Positions 28,843-39,244 of a stretch of DNA of 64,000 nucleotides are shown one piece after another. Every line of letters starts with the position of its first letter. The first letter of the stretch is position 1. The position numbers and the translations under genes were made by a program. The DNA lies in the NCBI RefSeq assembly GCF_000143535.2, contig NC_037322.1:1860001-1924000 (forward strand), given 5' to 3'. This DNA is from Botrytis cinerea B05.10. Taxonomy: Eukaryota > Ascomycota > Leotiomycetes > Helotiales > Sclerotiniaceae. The notes below the pieces were generated by a model. The model was given only the letters and a program-made list of their open reading frames with translations, searched no databases and was not told the DNA's origin.

Positions 28843-30655
28843 ATATAACTTATCTAATATGTTTGATATATAACTTATAACTTTAATTTAATTTTATTTT
28901 AATTTATTTTTTTGTACATTTAGTTATTTGTAATTCTACTTTCCTACTATTTTAAGTTCGAATTCGATCTCGATTCTATTTTATTAGATATAGATTCCTC
29001 CACTTCTCACCCCCCCCCCCCCCCCCCGGGAGTAGAGAGAAGGAACTTCTGCTTCTTTTACTTACCTAAGCTTCTCCTGTAGTTATTTTTTTTTTTTTTT
29101 TTTTTTGTGAAGATGTTGAATCTTGAAAGGATTGGAATCTTGAAATTGAGTTTATCGTTGGAATAAGGGAATTGATTGACTTTTCTATTTGGAGATGGGA
29201 TTTTGAAATGATTGTTTTTTTTATTAATATATATTGTGAGATTGTGTCTGTAATTCTGTTTTTCGTCCCGTCGAGCTCCCACTTTTCCCTCTTCATTCTC
29301 CTTATCGTCGTATCTTCCTCCTCCTCCTCCACCTCCTGAAAAGAAGAAAAAGAAGAAGATGAAGAAAGGAAAAAAAAATTATAGAAGAGGAGGTAGTGAT
29401 TGCTTGGAACCAAACTTTTGAAATGTGTTAGGAGAGGAGGAGAATGCGGGTATTGAGATGGATGAGGATTTTGGGGGTAAAAAGGGAGGAGTTGAAGAGG
29501 GGTGAGGGGATTTAGCAGGTGGAGATGTACACATAGAAATTATGGAGTTAGCGAGATAGGTGTGTTTTTATCTGTATGGAAAATTAATTGCGGTGATGCG
29601 AGAGAGAGTTTTGAAGCTTCAATTTCGTCGTGTCATTTTGATGCTTGTTCCTTAGGAGAATGCAGGTAAAAAATCTCTATCAATCAATCAACTAACATCT
29701 AACATGTAAATATACACGAACAAGTTACACCGCCTCATTTCTACAAGCGAGCATGAATCAAGTCACAATATGTAATTAATAATTATAGTCCTCGCGGAAC
29801 TATTGGATCTATAGTAATACAACAAACAGTTGGATATCAACATCATTGCCCATGAGCCTTTAGTTATTTTTGTCATACTTTCCACTCTCTGCATAGAAAC
29901 TTGAAGATCTGCTCACTTTCGTATACAGAAGGGTAATGTGGAAGTGAGATTCGATTCGTGAATTTATTGATAAGGCTGAAGTAAATTCTGTGTATGTGAT
30001 GAAATGGAATCAAGTTTTATGGGGAAGTTGGTGATTATGTTGGCATATTCCGAGGGGCTCTGTGAAGATGAGGAATTGCAGAATTAGGAATTTGGAAATA
30101 CTTGGAGGGTTGTTTGAAGGTGTGGTCTTTGATTATTGGACGGGAATTCGTGGAAATTTCTTTCTGGTGTTCAATTTCTTGAGTAGCATATAGATTGCGG
30201 GTTTTTTTAATACAAGTGAATGAGTAGCTATGCCGGTTTTTGAATGAGAATTGGAGTAATGAAGAAAACAGCCAGATGTGCACTTAGTAATGAAAATCGC
30301 TATTTAATCTTATTTGGATAGAGAAGATTATGTCGAGCGGAATGAAACATTGATGATAATGGCTAAATACATCCTAGAACACTAAGAGATATGAATATTG
30401 TAAAACTTCGAGGTACTATCAAACCCACGACAAATGAGAACAAATGCCCCGAATAATACCGCCTGAGCACCTCATCGCGAATAAAGATGAACATCTGATC
30501 TGGAGATAAACGCAAAAGAAACCTGTTATTCATAGCCCCGAGGATATATCTACATGGCTGGGTAGGAAGCTTGATCATAATTCCAACCTTCGATTCTTCC
30601 TGATCGAGGGCACAGTGGCGGAAGATGTCACATTTAGGTCAGTACTTCTCTCATA
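28843..30655. other. Intergenic low-complexity DNA right of the retrotransposon
   Basis: Very AT-rich, with a run of 18 C (29010-29027), a run of about 20 T (around 29087-29106) and purine-rich stretches to about 29500. Open frames here are low-complexity by-products. No gene seen. The first bases repeat the left flank of the element. Confidence 0.55.
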
Positions 30656-32982
30656 TCACTCTTGCCCGAATTTTTCAGGTAACTCCTCACTTAAGCCATA
30701 CAAAGTACCATTTCGAAAATCTTCCTCAATCCGTTGGATGTCTTCCTCAGTGATTGGTTCATACCGAGTAAGGTCTTGCTCACGAATCATGCTATAGCAA
30801 ACCTCAGGACATTTTGAACACCATGACTTGAGACGGGGTCCTATTACCGAGTTGGGAGCCAGTGGCTCTTCCCATTGTCCAGGCATATTCATACAGAACT
30901 TTCCATTTTCGATGAAGGCTTCATCGACTTGTGAGAGGCATCGGCCTACACCAGTTCGATCGCGACGTAACCGACCAGCTTCACATAAGAACACGGGGTC
31001 AAGATGTGAAAATTCCGGCCGAGTAGCACTAGTTATGTTGAGGGAAAGACTATCGGTCTGATCTTCCCGAACAATCTCAAAATTTATGTCCCTGCAACAA
31101 TTAATGAAATGACGCTTGAACCTGATCGGTGCGACGCTCTTTTCATCACCATCCAAAGTATATGAAGTGACATCGAATCCTGACGCTGTAAAGAGTTTTG
31201 TCCATTTTCGAAAGAAGGCATTGGTGATTTCGATATTCCAACCGAAAGCTATTATGATATATTCAACACCTCGCATGTATTTAACACCGGTATTACTTGG
31301 GTGCAACTTGTCTTGGGAATTAGAAATGACCAATTCTCTCAAAAATACAGTGATTTTGTACTCGAATAAGGATCCTTCAAGATCAATGTCAAAATGTAAC
31401 CAATGAGTATATAATGAGTCGAGCCATGAGTGTAGAAGCCCATCCACAATTGTACTTAGTAAGATTATGGACCTAGTTAACGAGATTTTCTTAAGGGCGA
31501 ATACATCTTCTGCAACCCAGGCTACCAAAAAGTCGACACTTTCGGCATCGCGTGTGGATTCCAAAGCCGCCAGCAAAGTCATAGAAGAATCTTCTCTGAT
31601 TGCATGGGTTGCTTTGTGTTGATAAGTATAACGCCATATGGAAATGCTTTCACTACTAGAGTGAAAGATCGAAGCTGCCAACAAATATAGCGGCCATGAC
31701 TCAAATACAGCTTCGGCTATGGTAAAAAAAGAAGTCGATGTCGATGCCCGCATTATCGGCAAACTGCATTGATGCATGAGTACGCTTGCTTGTGAATAGA
31801 TTGCAGATAAAATAACTTACAGGCCATGATCATCCTCCCAGTATACGTCTGCTCCTAGATCAAGAAGCATTGCGCAAAGCTGTTCGTTGTCATTGATGAC
31901 AGCTATCTGTAAAACAATAAGCAATATCACTTTGTGGATTTTCCTGTGTTTGGATACTCACATGTAAAAGAGACCCTCCTATCTCATTCACATCATGAAT
32001 AGATGCTTCGCCACGATCCAGAAACCTCCTAACAGCTTGAACACTACCATCTCTACAAAGTTTAAAAATTTCTGAATCATTTGGTCGGCGCCGAACAACA
32101 TCAAGTGCATAACGATCAAAAGTGCTTGTCGTCATGAATCGCAAACCTTTGCGACATGTCGTAAATCCCATTAGAAACTCGATCAGGAAAGTCTTGGTAG
32201 TTGTCGAATTGTTGGCACCATCTTTGCCATCGTCGTCGTTATACCAGTATGTGGTAGAAGTGGTTCGAAAATTGAAAGTACCCAGTAAGAAATTCGTTTT
32301 GTGTTGATTAACCGATTTAGAAACACTACCGCGAGAACCTCTCCAACTACTGGAAGGCACAAAGTTGCTCTGTGTCATTTCTTTTCAAGTCTGAAGAGCA
32401 ATTTGGTGGGATGAGTTTGTTGTAGCGATAGAACTGATATTCGCGGTTAGAACATCGAGCTTGCTATTGACTTGGATCATAGAAACCCTATAGCCCAGTC
32501 AGTCAATCAAATAACCAATTCATCGGTAGGACTTTATATTACTGTTGCCTGCTCCCCTGTAGTAAGGCCATAGTGGTCTTCACGCTCTCAAGATTATCCC
32601 TGAACCTTTCTATCTTGCTTGCTTTCAAGGCCATTTGAACCTTTTTCCATTGCCTACCGAGACTCCCATTGGCAACGGATAGATTTCGCGACAACTTTGA
32701 GATAAACTCTGAGAGTTGATCAATATCGTCTTTTGCTAATTCAAGAGCGCCCTTGACCATGCTTTCGAAATTTATAGGTGTGCTACCAGCTTCATATTCA
32801 ACTCGAATTGTATGAAAGACGCTAGCCACAAGTCGAAGCTCTTTAGATAAGCGGCGAATGTCTGAAGGAGCATCCTGAACAGCTTCCCAAAATTCAGCTG
32901 CTTTTCTCAGGGCATCCCCAAGTTGCACCGCAAGTGTCGCAATACCAATGACGCTTGCTGTAAAGCCAACAGGATCCGCCAT
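30656..32982 (-). pseudogene. HeLo-like/ankyrin gene with an in-frame stop codon
   Basis: Phase-consistent exons 32982-32543, 32487-31962, 31906-31821 and 31763-30656 would give 720 codons. The N-terminus, MADPVGFTASVIGIATLAVQ to about residue 140, is the HeLo-like N-terminal domain of fungal STAND/incompatibility proteins. Exon 2 starts a coiled stretch (NSKLDVLTANISSIATTNSS). Residues about 265-350 hold ankyrin-like repeats (IFKLCRDGSVQAVRRFLDRG; NDNEQLCAMLLDLGADVYWE). The long C-terminus is uncharacterised. Codon 181 is TGA (32387-32385), in frame between the coil and the ankyrin part. No GTA/GTG or GC donor precedes it, so I cannot remove it by splicing. The rest is uninterrupted, so the lesion may be recent, or the locus may act as two proteins, a 180-residue HeLo-like protein and an ankyrin protein from the ATG at 32378. 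Related proteins trigger or regulate cell death in heterokaryon incompatibility; a role here is inferred. Confidence 0.65.
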
Positions 32983-33274
32983 GATGTACAATATCAATTT
33001 GGAAGACTTTCTGAGATCAATGAAAGATAAACAGATGGTATTTCGTTTGGGCGCAGGGGACCGGGCCGCAATAAATGTAGATTTGAAGTGGGGTGCTGCG
33101 CTCAGCATCGAAAAGAGACAAGCCTCACACAACCCAGCGAGCAAACCAATCATTAGAGGGAGGCAATGCTGCATGACGGGGGATTTAGTTGCAGATATCA
33201 CAATTTAACCGGGATATAAGACGTGAATAGTTATTGTAGGTGATTTACCCTGTTATACTACAGTAATATGGATA

Positions 33275-34935
33275 TCATGAAGTTCCTCTTAATTCTGCCT
33301 CGACCTCCTCGACAACGATTGCCCGGACATCTTCCCAAGAAGTGCTGGGTACAACTCGGACTCTTTTCTCTTTTTCTTCTAAACCAACAAATTCTTTGGG
33401 GAGTACTGTGTCGAAACTGAAGCTCTTTTCATCCTTCAATGCAAGATCAACAGCATTTGCAAATTTGGCTGGGTGTGCTGTTGAGAGAGAAATGTGATAT
33501 GCATCTGGTGAGCGGGAGATGGATCGTAATGAAGCAGCTACACCGATGGCTGAATGTGGATCCAAAACATAGGAACCGCTGGTATAGAAATCCTTAATTG
33601 TGTCAATGGTTTGCTTGTCGCTGACTCTTTCGCTCTCGAAATCTCTATTGGCAGCCTTGAGGATTTCGTCTTGGACATTGAATCCACCGTTTGTTTTCAA
33701 TTGTTTAAGCCAGACTTCAACTTCCTGACCGGCTTGCTTTTTATTCCATTCATCATCCATACCAGCGCCAGAGGCATACTCGTAGGCCAAAAACCACAGC
33801 AATCGCTCAAAATTGCTTGAGACAAGAATGTCCATAGCTGGGCTAAGAGTCTCCTTGACACCATCTTCATGTGCCTTAACACCATCTTCGGCAAGTCCAC
33901 CTTCAGCTTCGACGCCATGAACCGCTTTCTTCTCGTAGTGTCCTGTCTTCCAGAAGCGGTACAAGATATCGTTCTCGTTTGTCGCAATCACAAGCTTTTC
34001 AGCTGGTAGACCCATGCGCTTCGCGAAGTATCCAGCCAGAATATCACCGAAGTTACCAGTAGGGACCACAAAGCGGACTTTGTTTTCGGGTTTATATCCA
34101 GACGACTTCTGAAGAGAGAAGTATGCATGGAAGTAATATGTGGTTTGTGCCAAAATTCTCGCCCAATTGATGGAATTGACAGCTCCAAGGTTCATTGTCT
34201 CGTTGATCTGTGGGTCCGCGAACAAGGCTTTGACGGTATCCTGATCACAATTAGACATGCCAAATATATGGTATTTGTATGACTCACCTGGCAATCATCA
34301 AAAGTGCCTTCAACCGCCAAGTTGTGCACATTGGCATCCAAAACTGTCGTCATTTGAGCCTCTTGCACAGGGCTTACTCTACCCTTTGGATGTAAAATGA
34401 ATACTGAGACATCCTTCTTGCCTCGAAGACCGTAGATAGCTGCAGATCCAGTATCACCACTTGTAGCCCCAACAACTGTAAGATGGTGTCTGTCTTTTCC
34501 CTCCTTGCCCTTATTACGTCTGACGAGGAAGTATTCAAAAAGATTTCCAAGTAATTGTAGTGCGACATCTTTGAATGCAAATGTAGGACCGTGGAATAAT
34601 TCCAAAAGGTATAGATTATCTTTTTCGCTGAGAGGAACAAGAGGTGTAGTCTTCGGGTCGCGAAATGTAGAGTAACTTCGATTTATGATGTCCTTCAAGT
34701 CTGCAGCTGGGATTTCGGAAGGAGAGATGTAGAGGGAAAGGATTTCGAATGCAAGGTCAGAGAATGACAAGTCCTTCCATTTTGACTCCCAGTTCTCAGG
34801 TACTGATGGAATTTGTTCAGGAATGAATAATCCTCCATCAGCCGCGAGACCTTTCAGCACGACTTCTTCGAATGATAATCCATAATCGCCACCTCTGGTC
34901 GACAGGTATCTTTGTGAAGGGGTATGGTCAGTCAT
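33275..34935 (-). CDS. THR4: Threonine synthase
   Basis: Exons 34935-34288 and 34240-33275 (47-bp intron, phase 0) give 537 residues, close to the fungal enzyme length of about 515-540. The enzyme converts O-phospho-L-homoserine to threonine with pyridoxal phosphate, the last step of threonine synthesis. The start is the ATG giving MTDHTPSQRYLSTRGGDYGL; YLSTRGG is the usual N-terminal signature. HGPTFAFKD contains the PLP-binding lysine (K122). The phosphate-binding loop is GATSGDTGSAA, and FVVPTGNFGDILAGYFAKRM is another strongly conserved block. The C-terminal AHPAKFANAVDLAL is also typical. Cytosolic, no transit peptide seen. It is divergent from the methyltransferase at 35438, with about 500 bp between the starts. 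No Gcn4/Cpc1-type TGACTCA is seen in the first 170 bp upstream. Confidence 0.97.
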
Positions 34936-35437
34936 GATGCTCAGTTTATATTGTAAATAGCTGCGAATAACTTCAATTGAAACAATGTTTTTGATCAATG
35001 CAAAGATCCGCTCCGATGTCGGTTTCTGTGCGGAAGCCCCGCCATCTAGCGTCTCCTCCGCAACCCCGCTGTCCAGCGGAATATTTTGAACATTTGTTGT
35101 ACTTCAGCTCTTCAACTCCTCCGTCGACAGTCTCCATCAATGTTCTATTGGACGATCCTTCATGACGAGATCAAAATAAAGGCTGGTTTTTTTTTATGAG
35201 GGCTCACATTTGCACATTTTGTATCACATTGGAGAACGGTAAAATACTGTATCTCAAGTATGGAGACTGCAGGATCTGGAAGAGGTGGCTGTTCTTCTTA
35301 ACTGTCGATTTGCTAGGTAAGTTGCATATTGCGTGATTGGTAGATATATTTCTACAGGTGATCATATACCTGTTGTTCGCAACAGAATCACCAAAAAACA
35401 CACAGATTGCCTCGACTTTCATTCATAGAATCACATC
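34936..35437. other. Divergent intergenic region, THR4 / methyltransferase
   Basis: About 500 bp shared by two divergent starts. Contains a CCGC-rich patch with a short repeat near 35030-35085 and an 8-9 T run near 35188. No clear regulatory site recognised. Confidence 0.45.
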
Positions 35438-36173
35438 ATGGCACAGAATATCTACGACCAAGAGGCCTTTTTCAAAGCATGTGCTCAGCTTCCACGCTCT
35501 GTTCATGGATTGGAAAAGGCTCCTAAATTTCAAGTGCTACGTTCTTGGTTACCAAGCCTTGAAGGATCAAGCTTCCTAGATCTTGGATGCGGGTTTGGCT
35601 GGATGTGTAGATGGGCGCGAAAAAATGGTGCAAAACTTGTTCAGGGTACAGACGTATCTGGGAATATGTTAGCTCGAGCACGAGAGTACCCAGAAGATCC
35701 TTCTATCAGCTATTGCAAAGCCGATCTCGAGACGTTACAGATATCTTCAAATGAGTCACGTTGCCTACAGCTCCCTGACCCTTCATTACATCGAGAATCT
35801 ACCATCTCTTATTGAGCAAGTCTATACATCACTGAAGACTGGAGGTGTTTTTATCTTTTCCGTGGAGCATCCCATTTGGACTGCTCCACGAAGCCCTGAC
35901 TGGATTAAAGATGCGGAAGGTCGAGACGTCTGGCCTCTAGATGGTTATTTGTTTGAGGGCCCTCGAACGACAGACTGGCTGGCAAAAGGGGTAGTCAAAC
36001 AACACCGTTCGATTGCTACATATATCCCAATTCTTCTTGATGTTGGCTTCATATTATCCGCAATTGATGAATGGGGACCAACACCAGAGCAGATAAAGGA
36101 ATATCCAGACTGGGCTCGAGCAAGGCATCGTCCCCCCTTTCTACTTGTAAAGGCCACAAAACCGGCCAATTAG
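35438..36173 (+). pseudogene. SAM-dependent methyltransferase with a frameshift
   Basis: The first part from the ATG at 35438 encodes a class I methyltransferase N-terminus: SSFLDLGCGFGWMCRWARKN is SAM motif I, then GTDVSGNMLARARE is motif II. The frame shifts at about 35757: the first frame reads through NES, and the second continues at once with VAYSSLTLHYIENLPSLIEQ, the conserved YDLVYSSLALHYI block, up to the stop at 36171-36173. Only one base separates the two family-conserved parts, where a YD pair would be expected, consistent with a 5-nt deletion. No GT...AG intron can explain it. The C-terminus (VFIFSVEHPIWTAP, to the KPAN end) is otherwise intact. Homologues are uncharacterised small-molecule methyltransferases. 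It is either a recent pseudogene or an assembly error. Confidence 0.7.
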
Positions 36174-36653
36174 AGTACTTAAACCATCACAATATCGAGG
36201 AATGGCTTGAATGGCGCCCATGTCGGTTTCTGGACATGCAAACCGGTCCATCGTTTGTGTCGCTTCAGGCGAACGATATAAAAGGTATATTCAAGACATG
36301 TACTCTTTTCAATATTCGACATTGAATCAATGAACCAGCTTTCTAATTAGATTTGAAATTGCCTAAAAATCACCTTGAAGCTTCAGATTTACCATACAAT
36401 ACAAATAATCTATGTCCAGAATCATATGGCTATCATTATGTAAGGTTAAAATACCAATGCTTTCAATGTCTGATTCTATCTGAGCGGTGGTGTACCACTT
36501 TTTACGTCCCAATGGAGGCCTGCATTACAGGGGCATCAAGCTGTAAGCACAAGCCAGCTAATCCACCGATCATCAATCTCAAAATCCATCTGTTCTTAAG
36601 ATAACTTCTACAACACTTTTCTGGAGGTTAATCGATCATCGTGTGCTCTTGTG
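36174..36653. other. Short intergenic stretch; possible missing first exon
   Basis: No clear coding sequence. The next gene lacks the N-terminal segment usual for its family, so an undetected 5' exon could lie here. Confidence 0.4.
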
Positions 36654-37408
36654 ATGTTCAAATCATCTCGCGCAGATTATCACGGCTGGTTAGAGTTCAA
36701 AGAAAATGCCCTGCCCAGCAATATATTCGGCTACCTACTTGTCCAATACTTCCTCCGGTATTTCAAGAGCAAACCTCTCGATACTGCATGCTACGACGAT
36801 CCCAACGAGATCGCAAAATGCGGGTCACTTGGCCACCGAAGCTTTTTGAAACAACAATTACCAATCCGAGAAGGTCCCAGACCTGAGAAGGGCAAATGGG
36901 TACCTTGAGATTAACTCTCTAAACCTCCAAACGAACTACTAACAAGCCAAAATAGGTAGTGCCCCACAGGCAGGTCAGCCAATTCGGTGAAAAGGATATG
37001 CACAAACTAATCGATCAAACCATTATCGACCTAGCCAAAACTTATCCTGAACACGTAATTCTCACTACATCTGCCCTCGAAAAGCATGGCGACGCCCTCC
37101 TAATTGCAGACAAAGTTCCGACGCCTCATCTCCCAGCACGGAAGACGAAACGAGAAATAGCACACGTTCATACAGAAGGAAAGAATGTGGACTATTCAAT
37201 GCACGCAGTACTCTCGCCTAAAGACTGCAAAGATGTGATTGAGAAGGGATGGGGTGAAAGAATGACCTTGGCAGGCACTTTAAAGATGCCTGCGGAATAT
37301 CTGTTGATATATACTCCGAGAACAGAGTCAGAATTGAAGATTGCGAGAGGTATCTTAGAGGCTGCGATTGGGTTTATGACTGGCGCGACGAGACCTGTGG
37401 AAGAGTAG
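36654..37408 (+). CDS. Luciferase-domain (DUF5519-like) protein
   Basis: Exons 36654-36899 and 36956-37408 (56-bp intron, donor GTACCT, branch ACTAAC) give 232 residues. Fungal relatives share a region like HGWLEFKENALPSNIFGYLL near the N-terminus, then PHRQVSQFG at the splice junction, the SALEKHGDALL block, EIAHVHTEG followed by DYSMHAVLSPKDCKDVIEKG and WGER, and a C-terminal EYLLIYTPRTESELKIARG. The His-rich HVH...SMH portion is the most conserved part. In databases this is called a luciferase domain, but no light emission or enzyme activity is established for fungal members. Relatives usually carry an extra N-terminal, often membrane-anchoring, segment; here the first ATG gives a short N-terminus, so the true start may lie in an upstream exon. 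Confidence 0.75.
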
Positions 37409-38104
37409 CGGATAGACTACTCAGCCGAGAAAGACACACCATAGTTGACAATTTACAGTCTAATCGTATTTTTTTTTGGGTATATATATCTGCATCTTTG
37501 TGATGATAGAACATTGGAAATAGTCATTTCAAACAATTTTCGTACTCATTATCTCCAGCAAGAGTATCCCTAGTGGGAATTGCAATCACTTGTTCTATCC
37601 GGTCACAAGCCTCATGTAATACACAAATAGTCAACAGCTCAGAGTCAAATACTCACAAAAGCATCTTTAAGAGAATTCATTCCATTATCTAAAAATTGAG
37701 TATCTGGCATAAGAAATAATAGCTATCTAGTGAGGTTTTCTAACCTAGACTCATTATCCACCCAAACCATCCGACCGTTTCCATTCCTATCCTTCCAGGC
37801 TTGCGCCATTGTTGTATGTACCGTGTGCCCTATCCCTCCCATCCATCTTGTTCCATCCTGTTTCTTCGTTTCGTTCATATCTCTTCATTTTATAAGGGGT
37901 ATTGTTTTCGTCCATCCATAAGAAACCGCAAACCAATCCACACACGTGTCGCACATAAGACCGAAAAAAGTACAAAAGAAAAAAGAAAATACATGTCCGG
38001 TTCGTCAACCCGAGATTTTCATTCCCAGTCATCAAACAATCAATCGCCCAAATCGCAAAGTTCCAAGAAAACGAAAATAATCCAACAAATGAAACCACTA
38101 TCCA
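37409..38104. other. Convergent intergenic region
   Basis: Lies between the 3' ends of the luciferase-domain gene and the coiled-coil gene on the opposite strand. No gene seen; presumably 3' UTRs. Confidence 0.5.
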
Positions 38105-39244
38105 TCAACGATTCAAAGGATACGGATGATACTTCCCATCATTGGGATACAAATCATCATTCGCACTCCCCGCACTCCCCGCACTCCCACCACTCCCACC
38201 ACTCCCACCACTCAATCTCGATCCTCTCATTCCTGCAACCCCAACACTAGGACTGACCGGTACCTCTCCTCTAACATAAGGTACCTCATCTCTCTCCCTC
38301 CTCCCATAACTACTTCCCATCACTGGATATTCTTGTGGCGCACTCATATATCCACTCGGCGAAGTCCCATAGCTGACACTTGCCCTCCTTGCTCGTCCTG
38401 GAACTGCATTCGCTCCCATGGAACTCAATGGTGTAAATGGGTTATGCATTTTAGTTGTTGGTGGAGTACCCGAGTTGCGTTTTTCGCGAGAAGGAAGATC
38501 TTCGTCTCTGTATCGAGGGCTGGGACTCATAGGATTAGAATCTCTTTCGTCGTCACGATAAAGTGGTGAAGGAGGCGCATCTCTATAGCTCGTTCTTCGC
38601 TCTCTAGTTTGATGTTGACCTCTAAGTCTTTCGTCTTCTGTTCTCCTAGCTTCCGAATCGCGCTCTTTTTCGCGGCGTGTCATGGGCGGTGTGTTTCTCT
38701 CCACTGTTACTGGAATTCTTTCTCCTCTGTCCTTCTTCTCGGGTGTAATCCTAACATTGCCATCGGATCCACGGACTCGAATTCCATCACTCTCTTTCGC
38801 CTCTCGTCCATCTTTGGCTCGAGATTTCTCTTTCTTCAAAGCCTCAATTGTGTGGAGAGATTCATCCCGCTCACGACGGAGCTCTCGTTTCTCCCGATTA
38901 CTTTCTGCTAATTTTTCTTCTAGACTGCAATTCTTTGATTCGAGAGATTTGACACGTTCTTTGAGTGTACTAAGTACTTCATTGAGGGCATAAACATTTT
39001 GTCTTTGCTCTGCGCGTTCGGTGTCGGTAAAGAAAGATGTCGAATTTACTGGCGCAGTAGCAGAATTGGAAGAAGAGGAACCGACTCCGGAATCAGAGGG
39101 ATGACGTTGACGAGAGAATGAGGGACGACGGGGTGTGGAAGTAGGTTGAGATGTAATGGGTGGTGATGAGGGGTTTCCGCCGTGGACCGAAGATCCTTTG
39201 GTGGAAGAAGTGTAGTGCACTTTCTTGACGGGCTTGGAAGACAT
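38105..39244 (-). CDS. Ser/Arg-rich coiled-coil protein (379 aa)
   Basis: Single exon from the ATG at 39244 (MSSKPVKKVHYTSSTKG); the open frame extends upstream, but without a better start. Residues about 75-140 form a heptad-rich coiled coil (ALNEVLSTLKERVKSLESKN and following), flanked by Ser/Thr-rich, basic low-complexity sequence with many RRE, RDE and PPSP patches. The C-terminus has a Gly/Ser/Ala tract (GGSGGSGGSAGSAGSAND) encoded by short tandem DNA repeats at about 38163-38213. No enzymatic domain, signal peptide or membrane segment. The layout (disordered, coil, disordered) is typical of fungal cytoskeletal or scaffold proteins, but I do not recognise a named family. A shorter coiled-coil protein of similar orientation lies 3.3 kb away at 42540-43175. 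Confidence 0.75.
   Translation of the reverse strand: MSSKPVKKVHYTSSTKGSSVHGGNPSSPPITSQPTSTPRRPSFSRQRHPSDSGVGSSSSNSATAPVNSTSFFTDTERAEQRQNVYALNEVLSTLKERVKSLESKNCSLEEKLAESNREKRELRRERDESLHTIEALKKEKSRAKDGREAKESDGIRVRGSDGNVRITPEKKDRGERIPVTVERNTPPMTRREKERDSEARRTEDERLRGQHQTRERRTSYRDAPPSPLYRDDERDSNPMSPSPRYRDEDLPSREKRNSGTPPTTKMHNPFTPLSSMGANAVPGRARRASVSYGTSPSGYMSAPQEYPVMGSSYGRRERDEVPYVRGEVPVSPSVGVAGMRGSRLSGGSGGSGGSAGSAGSANDDLYPNDGKYHPYPLNR
38163..38213 (-). repeat. Coding 9-bp repeats (Gly/Ser/Ala tract)
   Basis: Imperfect tandem copies of CACTCCCCG and CACTCCCAC on the plus strand, translated as Ser-Gly-Gly / Ser-Ala-Gly on the minus strand in the coiled-coil gene. Likely length-variable between strains (inference). 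Confidence 0.85.

Noticed and set aside
29010..29106. Poly-C and poly-T runs as functional elements
   Set aside because: Simple homopolymers in low-complexity DNA; no reason to assign a function.
34015..34030. TTCGCGAAG near 34020 as a sixth palindrome
   Set aside because: Only the central bases resemble the repeat; it is codon sequence in threonine synthase with no matching arms.
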